This document shows, in pieces, positions 43,259 through 51,664 of a DNA stretch of 64,000 nucleotides. The first letter of the stretch is position 1. The number at the start of each line of letters is the position of its first letter. The notes below the pieces were generated by a model. It saw only the letters and a list, made by a program, of their open reading frames with translations, was not told the origin of the DNA and did no database searches. Origin of the DNA: Epilithonimonas arachidiradicis. GTDB lineage: Bacteria > Bacteroidota > Bacteroidia > Flavobacteriales > Weeksellaceae. The stretch lies in contig NZ_RAQH01000003.1 in the NCBI RefSeq assembly GCF_003610695.1, positions 124,001 through 188,000 on the forward strand. The letters are read 5' to 3'. Both the position numbers and the translations under genes were made by a program.

Positions 43259-44005
43259 ATGAAAATATTAGTTTGTATCAGTAGTGTTCCGGACACTACA
43301 AGTAAAATTAATTTTACAGCAGATAAATCTGCTTTTGACAAAAACGGAATCCAGTGGGTGATTAATCCATTAGATGAGTTTGCTTTAACAAAAGCTATAA
43401 AATTACAAGAATCCCAAGGTGCAACGGTAACAGTTGTGAATGTAGGCGATGCAGGAACAGAAGCGGTTATCAGAAAGGCTTTGGCAATCGGAGCGAATGA
43501 TGCGGTAAGAGTAAACACCGAAGCGAAAGACAGTTTCTCTGTAGCCAAAGAAATTGCAAAAATTGCTCAGGACGGCGGTTATGATCTGATTCTTACGGGA
43601 AAAGAATCGATTGATTACAATGGTGGCGCTGTTCCGGGAATGGTTGCTCAATTACTGAATTACGCTTTTGTTAATGCAGCGGTTGGTTTGGATGTTAATG
43701 GTTCAGAAGCAACTGCAGTTAGAGAAATAGAAGGTGGAAAAGAAACGATTTCGGTAAAGTTACCGGCGGTTGTTGCAGGACAAAAAGGTCTGGTTGACGA
43801 AAAAGATTTGATTATCCCAAATATGAGAGGCATTATGTCCGCAAGAACAAAACCTCTTCAGGTGGTTGAACCTTCCAATTCTGAAGTGAAAGTGGAAGCG
43901 GTTTCTTTTGACAGTGTTGCTCCAAGAGCAGCTGTGAAGTTGGTTTCTGCGGATAACCTAGACGAGTTGGTAAGATTACTTCACGAAGAAGCGAAAGTAA
44001 TCTAA
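43259..44005 (+). CDS. etfB: Electron transfer flavoprotein beta subunit
   Basis: A 248-residue EtfB, which with EtfA passes electrons from acyl-CoA dehydrogenases to the quinone pool. KILVCISSVPDTTSKI at the start, AVR.EGGKE (about 155-163), and the LPAVVAGQKGLVDE signature (about 171-184) are typical. The etfA gene follows after 127 bases, an unusually wide gap for this pair, filled with short repeats of GAAGTT and ACATCTGAC type. The CoA-transferase and these genes suggest fatty or amino-acid breakdown capacity. Confidence 0.97.
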   Translation: MKILVCISSVPDTTSKINFTADKSAFDKNGIQWVINPLDEFALTKAIKLQESQGATVTVVNVGDAGTEAVIRKALAIGANDAVRVNTEAKDSFSVAKEIAKIAQDGGYDLILTGKESIDYNGGAVPGMVAQLLNYAFVNAAVGLDVNGSEATAVREIEGGKETISVKLPAVVAGQKGLVDEKDLIIPNMRGIMSARTKPLQVVEPSNSEVKVEAVSFDSVAPRAAVKLVSADNLDELVRLLHEEAKVI

Positions 44006-44132
44006 AGTTGGAAGTTAGATATCCGATGAGAATTTCAATTTTAACAAAAATATTATTTAATTAATCAAATCCACGATTTCAGAGTCAAGTTTGAAACTTC
44101 CGACATCTGACATCTGACAAAAATTAAAAATT
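44006..44132. repeat. Short repeated words between etfB and etfA
   Basis: The gap holds GTTGGAAGTTAGATATC near its start and AACTTCCGACATCTGACATC near its end, which are loosely inverted to each other (GGAAGTT/AACTTCC), and a tandem CATCTGACATCTGAC. Such degenerate word clusters look like decayed repeats. Confidence 0.4.
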
Positions 44133-45080
44133 ATGGCAGTATTCGTATACGCAGAAAATATAAACGGAGTTTACAAAAAAGCAGCATTTGAAGCCGTTTC
44201 TTACGCAAAAGCTATTGCAGCAAAAACAGGAGATTCAGTAACTGCAATTTCTATCAACCCTACAGATTCTTCGGATCTGCTTTACAAATATGGAGCAGAT
44301 AAAGTAGTGAATGTCAAAGATGCAGGTCTTAAAAACTTCAGTGCCAAGGCTTATGCAGAAGCGGTTAACCAAATTGCTGACGGAAACATTATTGTTTTCT
44401 CTCATACAACAGATGCGTCTTCTGTAGCGCCAATGTTGGCAATTCAGAAAAATTATTCATTGATTACTAATGTGATTGATGTTCCAGAAAGCACTTCGCC
44501 TTTCCAAGTTAAGAGAAAAGCTTTCTCCGGAAAAGGTTTCATGCACGCAAAAGCTGATGCAGCTGGTGTTATCGTAACAGTTTCTCAAAATGCTTTTGGT
44601 GTTAAAGAAAATGCAGCTTCAGGTTCAGAAGAAGTTAAGGAATTAAGCATCGCCAATGAGGATACAAAAGTGGTCAATCACGAACAGTCATCAGGAAAAC
44701 TTGACCTTAAAGAAGCGGAAATCGTAGTTTCTGCTGGTAGAGGTTTGAAAGGTCCTGAAAATTGGGGAATGATTGAAGATTTGGCAAATGTTCTTGGCGC
44801 AGCCACGGCTTGTTCAAAACCAGTTTCCGATATCGGTTGGAGACCTCATACAGAGCACGTTGGACAAACTGGAAAAGCAATTTCGCCTAATCTTTACATT
44901 GCAGTCGGTATTTCCGGTGCGATTCAGCATTTGGCGGGTGTTAACAGTTCTAAAACCATTGTAGTCATCAATAATGATGCGGAAGCACCTTTCTTCAAAT
45001 CTGCGGATTACGGCGTAGTGGGTGACGCTTTCCAGATCATTCCTGCTCTGACAGAAAAAATCAAAGCATTGAAAGCCTAA
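44133..45080 (+). CDS. etfA: Electron transfer flavoprotein alpha subunit
   Basis: A 315-residue EtfA. The FAD-binding C-terminal part is clear: VVSAGRGLKGPENWGMIEDLANVLGAA (about 196-222), PVSDIGWRPHTEHVGQTGK (about 230-248), and SPNLYIAVGISGAIQHLAG. It forms the heterodimer with EtfB encoded 127 bases upstream. A terminator (45101-45130) and copy 3 of the family 2 element follow. Confidence 0.98.
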   Translation: MAVFVYAENINGVYKKAAFEAVSYAKAIAAKTGDSVTAISINPTDSSDLLYKYGADKVVNVKDAGLKNFSAKAYAEAVNQIADGNIIVFSHTTDASSVAPMLAIQKNYSLITNVIDVPESTSPFQVKRKAFSGKGFMHAKADAAGVIVTVSQNAFGVKENAASGSEEVKELSIANEDTKVVNHEQSSGKLDLKEAEIVVSAGRGLKGPENWGMIEDLANVLGAATACSKPVSDIGWRPHTEHVGQTGKAISPNLYIAVGISGAIQHLAGVNSSKTIVVINNDAEAPFFKSADYGVVGDAFQIIPALTEKIKALKA

Positions 45081-45100
45081 TTCAGTTTTCATAAAAATAT

Positions 45101-45130
45101 AAACCTGAGTCATTGATTCAGGTTTTTTTT
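45101..45130 (+). terminator. Intrinsic terminator after etfA
   Basis: AAACCTGAGTCA pairs with TGATTCAGGTTT (one G-U pair), followed by eight Ts. Confidence 0.85.
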
Positions 45131-45152
45131 GTTTCAACTAATGTAAGGATTT

Positions 45153-45233
45153 GGGCAGCTTAATCCGCCCTCCGTTCCCGCTTTTTTCTTTTTTTGCAAA
45201 AAAAGAAAAAGAGCTCCACTCAGGTCGGGCTGC
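45153..45233. repeat. Family 2 structured element, copy 3 (81 bp)
   Basis: Starts GGGCAGCTTAATCCGCCCTC and ends CAGGTCGGGCTGC; the inner stem is CTTTTTTCTTTTTTTGC with GCAAAAAAAGAAAAAG. A further hairpin follows (TGCGTTAT near 45244 with ATAACGCA near 45291). Confidence 0.8.
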
Positions 45234-45346
45234 TGCAATTCAATGCGTTATGAATACGGAAAAGAAAATGCTTGAAACTATAATGATTTTATAACGCAAA
45301 CAATGTAAAAATCTACAAATCCTGAATGAAAATTAACAAAAAATTT

Positions 45347-45354
45347 TATATTTG
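45347..45354 (+). promoter_or_regulatory. -7 box giving a leaderless bifunctional-nuclease mRNA
   Basis: TATATTTG ends four bases before the ATG at 45359, so the transcription start should fall on or next to the start codon. Confidence 0.5.
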
Positions 45355-45358
45355 CTAA

Positions 45359-45961
45359 ATGGATTATAAAAAATTAATCATTAGAGGGATCTCATACAGC
45401 CAGACTCAATCGGGAGCGTATGCGCTGTTGTTGGAACATGAAGAAACATCGGTTAAACTACCTGTTGTTATTGGGAATTTTGAAGCGCAATCCATTTCTT
45501 TAGGATTAGAAAAAGATATCAATCCACCTCGCCCTTTGACCCACGATCTTTTCGCTCAGTTTGTGAAAAATACAGGTTTCAAATTAGAATCTGTAATTAT
45601 CTACCAGATCAAAGACGGCGTTTTCTTTTCCAATATTAATTTCAAAAATCCGTTAACAGAAGAGGAACTGATTCTGGATGCGAGAACATCAGACGCTGTT
45701 GCGATGGCTGTCCGTTTCGATTCACCTATTTATACAACATCGGAAGTTCTTAATGAAGCAGGGATCTTGCTTGAGTTAGAAGAGAATCCGAAATTGGAAG
45801 TAGAGGAGAGCGAGCAGGAGAGTTCGGATTTTAATGATCTTTCAGGGATTTCATTGGAAGAATTAGAACAATTGCTGAACGACGCTGTGAAAGAAGAAGA
45901 TTATGATACAGCACTCAGGTTGCAGGAGGAGATCAAAAGAAGAAATAAAAAAATAGAATAA
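45359..45961 (+). CDS. Bifunctional nuclease family protein (DUF151) with UVR tail
   Basis: A 200-residue protein. Residues 1-135 form a DUF151 (BFN) domain: LLLEHEETSVKLPVVIGNFEAQSI, RPLTHDLF, LDARTSDAVAMAVRFDSPIY. The C terminus carries a UVR-like helix pair (LEELEQLLNDAVKEEDYDTALRLQEEIKRR), as in UvrB/UvrC contacts. A nuclease role has been proposed for plant homologues; in flavobacteria it is unproven. It is followed after 27 bases by the nucleoside transporter gene. Confidence 0.9.
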   Translation: MDYKKLIIRGISYSQTQSGAYALLLEHEETSVKLPVVIGNFEAQSISLGLEKDINPPRPLTHDLFAQFVKNTGFKLESVIIYQIKDGVFFSNINFKNPLTEEELILDARTSDAVAMAVRFDSPIYTTSEVLNEAGILLELEENPKLEVEESEQESSDFNDLSGISLEELEQLLNDAVKEEDYDTALRLQEEIKRRNKKIE

Positions 45962-45988
45962 CAAAAAAGACAAACATCATTTTAACAT

Positions 45989-47368
45989 ATGAATCTAAAA
46001 TTACGATTAACGATACTCAGCTTTCTTCAGTTTTTTGTTTGGGGAGCCTGGCTAATCACAATGGCTAACTTCTGGTTTGGAACAAAACACTGGGACGGAA
46101 CTCAGTTTGGAGCTGTTTTCGGAACAATGGGGATCGCCTCTATCTTTATGCCAACTATTACAGGAATTATCGCAGACCGTTGGGTAAACGCAGAGAGGAT
46201 ATATTCGGTTTTACAGATTCTTTATGGTGTAGTTCTCTTTATTTTGCCGCATACAGAGACGCCCAACTCGTTTTTCTCTATAATGTTGGTCGCAATGTGT
46301 TTTTATATGCCGACGATTGCATTAACGAATTCGATTTCTTACACGGTACTGAAAAACAGTCATTTGGATGTTGTTAAAGATTTTCCACCAATTAGGGTAT
46401 GGGGAACAATTGGATTCATTGTAGCGATGTGGATTACTAATCTTACAGGAAACAAGGCTACTGAAGGACAATTTTACATTGCAGGTGGAGTGGCTGTACT
46501 GTTGGGATTATATGCATTGACACTTCCAAAATGTCCACCACAGAAATTAATAGACAAAAACGCGCCATTGTCTGAGCAATTAGGACTGAATGCTTTCAAA
46601 TTGTTTGGGAATTTTAAAATGGCTTTGTTCTTCTTATTTTCAATGTTATTAGGAGCTGCATTACAATTAACGAATGCTTATGGCGATGTTTTCCTGAGTG
46701 AGTTTGCGCATTTTCCAAAATATGCCAATTCGTTCGTAGTAGAAAAATCAACAATTATTATGTCGATTTCGCAGATTTCTGAGACCCTGTTTATTTTGGC
46801 GATTCCGTTCTTTTTAAGAAGATTTGGAATTAAAAAAGTAATGTTAATCAGTATGTTAGCCTGGGTTCTTAGATTTGGACTTTTTGCTTACGGAGATCCT
46901 GTTAACGGACTTTGGATGATTATTTTATCTTGTGTGGTTTACGGGATGGCATTTGATTTCTTTAATATTTCGGGTTCGCTTTTTGTGGAAACTACGACGG
47001 ATAAAAAGATCAGATCATCAGCTCAAGGTTTGTTTATGATGATGACCAATGGATTTGGCGCTGTGCTTGGAAGTTATATCGCAGGCTGGGCTATAGATAA
47101 ATTTTTTACAATCAAATTTACAACTGCAGCAGATTTATCCTCTTATCTTCAAACGTCTCCTACAGATTCTACATTTTTAGAAATTTTAAAGAATTCATTT
47201 AATTCCGCAGTTAATCCGGATGGCACATTATCGAATATTGTGATGGTAAAAAACTGGCCGCATATCTGGCTTTATTTTGCTGCTTATGCTCTGGTGATCG
47301 CAGTTTTATTTGCAATATTTTTTAAACATAAACATTCAGAAGCTGATGTTCAAAATATTACACATTAA
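45989..47368 (+). CDS. Nucleoside:H+ symporter-like MFS transporter
   Basis: A 459-residue protein with 12 helices, related to the NupG/XapB nucleoside symporters (MNLKLRLTILSFLQFFVWGAWLITMANFWF at the start and FPPIRVWGTIGFIVAMWITN in the middle). It should import nucleosides driven by protons. The gene follows the DUF151 gene closely, an arrangement that suggests co-transcription. Confidence 0.88.
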   Translation: MNLKLRLTILSFLQFFVWGAWLITMANFWFGTKHWDGTQFGAVFGTMGIASIFMPTITGIIADRWVNAERIYSVLQILYGVVLFILPHTETPNSFFSIMLVAMCFYMPTIALTNSISYTVLKNSHLDVVKDFPPIRVWGTIGFIVAMWITNLTGNKATEGQFYIAGGVAVLLGLYALTLPKCPPQKLIDKNAPLSEQLGLNAFKLFGNFKMALFFLFSMLLGAALQLTNAYGDVFLSEFAHFPKYANSFVVEKSTIIMSISQISETLFILAIPFFLRRFGIKKVMLISMLAWVLRFGLFAYGDPVNGLWMIILSCVVYGMAFDFFNISGSLFVETTTDKKIRSSAQGLFMMMTNGFGAVLGSYIAGWAIDKFFTIKFTTAADLSSYLQTSPTDSTFLEILKNSFNSAVNPDGTLSNIVMVKNWPHIWLYFAAYALVIAVLFAIFFKHKHSEADVQNITH

Positions 47369-47408
47369 TTTGGCACATATTTGAATACAGTTATTTAAAA
47401 TAAAAGAA

Positions 47409-47969
47409 ATGAAAAAGTTAATCACAAATATATTCATGACTTCAGCATTAATTGTTGGCATCAGTACTATTAACAGTTGCAGCAAAGTAGATGATATCAT
47501 TGATAATATAACGATTCCGGTACCTTTTGATATTCCGGTGAACATAGAAACCGAGATTCCTTTTGCTGTTGCAACAGAGTATGTCAAATCACCCAGCATT
47601 CCATTAGGTTTAGATCTGGATAAAGAGATCAAGGAACGATTTGAAGGTAACTTAACAGTTAAATCTGCAAAATTAACGAGCTTTAGTATTAGTCAAGTCT
47701 CATCTGTAGGTGGAATTAATCTGAAAGCAGTTAGCGATGCAGAATTGTGGATCAGCGCACCAGGACAAGAAGATAAAGTCATCGCAACTGTCACAAATAA
47801 TACAAGTGAGACAGCGCTCAGCTTCACTCCAGATACAACTGTAGAGTTGATGAATTATTTAAAATCAACTCAGGCTGCAATATACATCAAGGTCAAAGGT
47901 CCGGAAAATAAAGTGGATCAGATGAAAATAAGAATTAATTCTTCCTTCAAGATCCAGGTTGGATTATAA
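47409..47969 (+). CDS. Putative lipoprotein, beta-rich, unknown function
   Basis: A 186-residue protein with signal peptide and lipobox INSC (Cys24), followed by a beta-rich domain with alternating short strands (TVKSAKLTSFSISQVSSVGGINLKAVSDAELWISA). No family recognised. It starts 40 bases after the transporter gene. Confidence 0.65.
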   Translation: MKKLITNIFMTSALIVGISTINSCSKVDDIIDNITIPVPFDIPVNIETEIPFAVATEYVKSPSIPLGLDLDKEIKERFEGNLTVKSAKLTSFSISQVSSVGGINLKAVSDAELWISAPGQEDKVIATVTNNTSETALSFTPDTTVELMNYLKSTQAAIYIKVKGPENKVDQMKIRINSSFKIQVGL

Positions 47970-47988
47970 GAAATAAAAGAAAGATGAC

Positions 47989-48312
47989 TTAGCGGTCATC
48001 TTTTTTTGTGTAATCTTCGTAAGGATTTTCCTGTGCAAATAGAATGTTTATAACCAAGCCTATGATCACAATCACATTGACGATAACCTGGAGAATGTTA
48101 GGTATTGGCAAACCAATGAAAGGATTGTAGAAAATTGTAAGAGTTACAAAAATTTTTACATCCAGAGAATCTCTTCTGTGGAAGGCATCGTAAGCCAGCC
48201 ATCCAAATCCTGCAAACAGAGCAAATTCCGAAATCCTGTAAAATCCATAAGACATTTTAAAAAAGCAAAGAATAAGAACTCCTGCCAAGATTAATTTCAG
48301 AAGTTGATTCAT
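47989..48312 (-). CDS. DUF6804-like membrane protein
   Basis: A 107-residue protein with three hydrophobic helices (about 5-20, 26-43, 70-92). MSYGFYRISEFALFAGFGWLAYDA resembles the DUF6804 start (P/S-YGYYQ-VRF). Function unknown. The end is 19 bases from the convergent lipoprotein gene. Confidence 0.65.
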   Translation of the reverse strand: MNQLLKLILAGVLILCFFKMSYGFYRISEFALFAGFGWLAYDAFHRRDSLDVKIFVTLTIFYNPFIGLPIPNILQVIVNVIVIIGLVINILFAQENPYEDYTKKDDR

Positions 48313-48424
48313 TTTTTAATTTATTTATTGTAAAAATAATAAATTAATGTATATAATTTGTTTGTTTTAAATATTTTTTGAATAATTAATAAATGTAATC
48401 GATTATGATAGATTTAAAATAAAA

Positions 48425-49402
48425 TTATTCGAACACCAGGTTATTCTGGATAGCCATAGATTTTAATTCGGTTTCCTGCCATTCTTTTTCAGCATCACTT
48501 TTTAGCGTAATGCCGCCGCCTACGAAGAGAAAAGCGTAGTTTTTAAAGAAACTGGCACATCTTAGATTGACGAAATAATAAATAAAATCTTCGGTTTCAA
48601 CTTTGATGTAGCCTGCGTAAAATTCCCGGTTAAAATGTTCGATACTTTTGATGCCTTGTGCGCAAAGCTCTTTCGGGAATCCGCAAACTGCCGGAGTAGG
48701 ATGCAGTTCTGAAATGATTTTGTCCAGACTTTCGGGACTTATTTCTGCTGAGAAATCAGTTTTCAGATGTTTGATATTGCCTGATATCAAATCTTTGGTT
48801 GAGGAAACTTTCAGGTTGGAAGAGAATTTCCTTAAAATGGACTGTATATATTCTGTAACCGCTTTTTGTTCTTCAATTTCTTTATCAGTCCAGCTTTCAT
48901 CCAGTGGGAGCGTGCCTGCAAGACTCATCGTCTGGAAAGAGTTATTTCTCTTATCGAATTTTCCTAAAACCTCCGAAAATCCGCCCATCCAGATCTCACC
49001 GTTTTTTTCAAACAGATAACAGAAAGCGGAAGGATAGCTGTCGCAGAATTTTAGAAAACTTTTGGTTAATGATAGTTTTTTTTCAGAATCGATGTCAAGA
49101 TACATCAACAGTTTCCTTCTGGAAAGAACCAGCTTTTTAAGCTCATTTTTTTCGATGAAGTCTTTGGCCTGAGATATTTTAAGAGCATAAGATTCCTGGG
49201 TTTCTTTGGCTATTTCTATCAGTTGGCTTTTGCTTTTCGGCGAGATGTTTTGACTCTCAATAGCTTCAATAGAAATTGCTTTGATGGTTCCTTTAAAGTC
49301 CAAAACGGTTTTGGTATCGAAGCTGACAAATGAAACCAACTTTTCCTGAGATGCTTCCAGCGTGTGGAAAACGTCTGAATCGGGTAATCTGAAAATAAGC
49401 AT
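48425..49402 (-). CDS. menF: Isochorismate synthase
   Basis: A 325-residue chorismate-binding enzyme that makes isochorismate for menaquinone (or a siderophore). Typical stretches: KLVLSRRKLL (about 108-117), GTLPLDESWTDKEIEEQKAVTEYI, SELHPTPAVCGFPKELC (about 230-246) and REFYAGYIKVETEDFIYYFVNLRC with the metal-binding Glu, and VGGGITLKSDAEKEWQETELKS near the end. Length is short but normal for this group. It is last in a tight three-gene run with a thioesterase and an acyltransferase (15-base gaps). Confidence 0.9.
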   Translation of the reverse strand: MLIFRLPDSDVFHTLEASQEKLVSFVSFDTKTVLDFKGTIKAISIEAIESQNISPKSKSQLIEIAKETQESYALKISQAKDFIEKNELKKLVLSRRKLLMYLDIDSEKKLSLTKSFLKFCDSYPSAFCYLFEKNGEIWMGGFSEVLGKFDKRNNSFQTMSLAGTLPLDESWTDKEIEEQKAVTEYIQSILRKFSSNLKVSSTKDLISGNIKHLKTDFSAEISPESLDKIISELHPTPAVCGFPKELCAQGIKSIEHFNREFYAGYIKVETEDFIYYFVNLRCASFFKNYAFLFVGGGITLKSDAEKEWQETELKSMAIQNNLVFE

Positions 49403-49417
49403 TGATTCGAAAATAAA

Positions 49418-49849
49418 TTAGACTTTTCCGATTGGAACAATGTTATTGGTCATTGTGGTGTGATTGATGAGATTACCTTTCTCATCACGGATTTCGATTT
49501 GCGAAACGTGCATTGTGTTGCCTTTTCGGATAAAAGTTGCTGTTCCGGTTACAATGCCTTCTCGTTTTGCTCTCAAGTGATTGCTGTTGATATTTGTCCC
49601 AACAGGAACAACTTTGGAAGTATCGATATTAATCAATGAAAGACAAGAACCCAGAGTCTCCGCCAAAACACAACTCGCACCACCGTGAAGAATACCATAA
49701 GGTTGATGAACTCTGGAATTAACCGGCATTGTTGCGGATAAAAAATCATCGGAAACATCTGTGTAAACAATCTCCAAAGTCTCTCCCAACGTATTTTTGC
49801 TGGCGTTATTGAGCTGGTCTAGTATTTCTTTTTTTCTTGACTCTTCCAT
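49418..49849 (-). CDS. Hotdog-fold thioesterase (PaaI/MenI-like)
   Basis: A 143-residue hotdog enzyme. The NSRVHQPYGILHGGASCVLAETLGSCLSL stretch gives the HGG motif and the catalytic Glu of the PaaI/YdiI type. Next to isochorismate synthase, the likeliest job is hydrolysis of 1,4-dihydroxy-2-naphthoyl-CoA in menaquinone synthesis (the MenI step); this rests on context. Confidence 0.9.
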   Translation of the reverse strand: MEESRKKEILDQLNNASKNTLGETLEIVYTDVSDDFLSATMPVNSRVHQPYGILHGGASCVLAETLGSCLSLINIDTSKVVPVGTNINSNHLRAKREGIVTGTATFIRKGNTMHVSQIEIRDEKGNLINHTTMTNNIVPIGKV

Positions 49850-49864
49850 TTTTTTGAAATTAAA

Positions 49865-50440
49865 TTAATAGATTTTCGGATTCCAGTTTTTAGGAATTTT
49901 CGGCGTGATGTCATATTTAACATAAAAATCCTGAATCTCCTGCATAATCTCCTCGTAAGGAAGCGTTTCCAATTTTTCGTAGGGAATCTGATAGCCGAGA
50001 TTAATGGTTTTTCTTTTGTAATCGCCACCAGCCAAAACTATCGGAACTTTCGCTGCCAGAGCCATATTGTAAAATCCTTTTCTCCACTTCGGAACCCAGC
50101 TTCTGGTACCTTCCGGCGTAATCACAAGACTGAAATCATCTTTTTTAAATTCATTCGCTACAAAATTGACCAAATCATTTTTCTGACTGCGGTCAATCCC
50201 GATGCCGCCAATGCCTTTTACGATCCATCCGTAGAAAGGATTTTTGGTATGTGCGTCTTTGATGATGATTTTAAGTTTTTTGTTCAGCGCCCAGTAGGCG
50301 AGATTTCCCAACAGATATTCGCTGTTATGCGTGTGCGGGGCAACGACAAGGATGCATCTGTCCAGATTATCGACATCGCCCTGAAGTACAATCTTCCAGC
50401 CGATAAGTTTAAGAATTAGTTTCGCAAAGAGTTTTTTCAT
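49865..50440 (-). CDS. PlsC-family acyltransferase with HX4E in place of HX4D
   Basis: A 191-residue 1-acylglycerol-3-phosphate acyltransferase-like protein. Motif II (GIGGIGIDRSQ), motif III (ITPEGTRSW) and the C-terminal proline-rich region are clear. Motif I reads PHTHNSEYLL, so the usual His-x4-Asp catalytic pair would be His-x4-Glu. It leads the three-gene unit with the thioesterase and isochorismate synthase. Membrane lipid acylation is likely; the Glu variant leaves activity uncertain. Confidence 0.85.
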   Translation of the reverse strand: MKKLFAKLILKLIGWKIVLQGDVDNLDRCILVVAPHTHNSEYLLGNLAYWALNKKLKIIIKDAHTKNPFYGWIVKGIGGIGIDRSQKNDLVNFVANEFKKDDFSLVITPEGTRSWVPKWRKGFYNMALAAKVPIVLAGGDYKRKTINLGYQIPYEKLETLPYEEIMQEIQDFYVKYDITPKIPKNWNPKIY

Positions 50441-50491
50441 ACGAGGCTTTTATTATTGAATTGCCGAATGAGATTACAAAAGTGAATCCAC

Positions 50492-50520
50492 AAAAAAAGT
50501 ACAGCCATAACGGCTATACT
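50492..50520 (-). terminator. Minus-strand intrinsic terminator
   Basis: On the minus strand AGTATAGCC pairs with GGCTGTACT (one U-G pair), then seven Ts. On the plus strand the same position would be a C-A mismatch, so it works on the minus strand. It could end the GLPGLI transcript or a short transcript from 50675. Confidence 0.75.
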
Positions 50521-50582
50521 TTACAAATTTACAAAATATGTTTATTTATTAAGAAATATAAAAAATTATATTCTTTGGCTGT

Positions 50583-50645
50583 CTAAAAAAGGTTGCTGAT
50601 GAAATCTACAATCTTGATGGCGATTTCTAAAACTAATTGTATCAT
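50583..50645 (-). CDS. Possible 20-codon amphipathic peptide
   Basis: An ATG at 50645 opens a 20-codon frame ending at 50583 on the minus strand. All residues are hydrophobic except Gln3, Glu7, Lys11, Asp14, Ser17 and Asn18; positions 3, 7, 11, 14 and 18 lie on one face of a helix. A -7 box TAAATTTG lies at 50689-50682 and a terminator at 50520-50492, so a free-standing transcript of about 185 bases is possible. Chance cannot be excluded at this length. Confidence 0.35.
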   Translation of the reverse strand: MIQLVLEIAIKIVDFISNLF

Positions 50646-50681
50646 TTTTGAGGTTTTGGTGTTTAGATTTTATTTAAGTAA

Positions 50682-50689
50682 CAAATTTA
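50682..50689 (-). promoter_or_regulatory. Candidate -7 box for the short peptide gene
   Basis: The minus strand reads TAAATTTG. A TTG lies at 50719-50717, with a spacing of 27 bases, longer than usual. Confidence 0.35.
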
Positions 50690-50740
50690 ATAAAATTTTT
50701 GTTCCATCCTGATTTTCAAGGTTAAAGTTTTATTAAAGTA

Positions 50741-51571
50741 TCAATTTATTTTCGGATAAATCACGGCTGTTGTCAAATCGATGGGGTTGTAATTCTTGGC
50801 AATGAAATCCTGCATCACTTTTGCCATATCTTTGAACTGATCCTTGCTGGTAATTTTCTTTCCGCCAACCTGAAATGTTCCCGGTGGCACATCATCAAAT
50901 TTTTCTCTCAGTTCCTTCATCGGGTCATTGTAAAACTGAAGCATCATTTTATGCAGATCTACAATTTTCACATTCAATGGTTTTTTCCCTCCGAAACTTT
51001 CCAGGAAATCTGATGTATCATAAGTTTTTTCCAGTTTTTGGCTTTTTACCAATTTGAAAATGAAATTATCTCTACTGTCATTCAGCTCGAATATTAATCC
51101 AGGCAACCCACGGAATTTGTAAGGACCTTCGGAGATGTTGATGTCTTTGCAAAACCACGCTGTCCAATGTCTTCCTCCAAAATTCGTCGTTGCTTTCTGA
51201 AGTGTGTACTGTCCAGAAGTTTTGGTTTCGTTCTCCAGTTTCCAGTCCATTTTATCGTCGGTGGTGTAAGAGAAGTAATCCATCATCATCTCGTAATTCG
51301 TATTCTGATAAGAATTTTTGTTTCTCTTTACAGCGGGTGTTCCGTTCCAGTTATAATTTCTGCCACCTTTCTTGTTCAGGGAATCATTGATGATGTTTTC
51401 GTAATGGTAGAACTTTACATCTTTCGGATTGATGTCCAATGCCATATTAACATTTCTGTAATTGGTAGAAGACGAGTCCGGCTTGAATTGGTATTCGTAA
51501 ATGAAGCGGTGTGTTTGGGCTTTTGATAGAGTGGTGAGCAATATCAAGAGTAAAAAAGTATAGATTTTCAT
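50741..51571 (-). CDS. GLPGLI family protein
   Basis: A 276-residue secreted protein with signal peptide (cleaved near KAQ, about residue 19). It has the family hallmark GLPGLIFEL (about residues 154-162) after PYKFR, preceded by WTAWFCKDI and followed by a beta-rich region. GLPGLI proteins are common in Bacteroidota and of unknown function; many are encoded next to TonB receptors, but not this one. The stop lies 96 bases before the short peptide frame. Confidence 0.92.
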   Translation of the reverse strand: MKIYTFLLLILLTTLSKAQTHRFIYEYQFKPDSSSTNYRNVNMALDINPKDVKFYHYENIINDSLNKKGGRNYNWNGTPAVKRNKNSYQNTNYEMMMDYFSYTTDDKMDWKLENETKTSGQYTLQKATTNFGGRHWTAWFCKDINISEGPYKFRGLPGLIFELNDSRDNFIFKLVKSQKLEKTYDTSDFLESFGGKKPLNVKIVDLHKMMLQFYNDPMKELREKFDDVPPGTFQVGGKKITSKDQFKDMAKVMQDFIAKNYNPIDLTTAVIYPKIN

Positions 51572-51607
51572 ATTAATTTTCGTGATCTTGTTTTAAGGGA
51601 ACTAGGA

Positions 51608-51644
51608 GAAAAGCGGAAGCCCGAAGACTTTTGGTCCGCTTTTC
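51608..51644. repeat. Perfect 10-bp hairpin after PspC gene
   Basis: GAAAAGCGGA (51608-51617) and TCCGCTTTTC (51635-51644) are exact reverse complements. No long T run follows on the minus strand, so it is a weak terminator at most. Confidence 0.5.
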
Positions 51645-51664
51645 AACTAATCCACTCTCAATTT

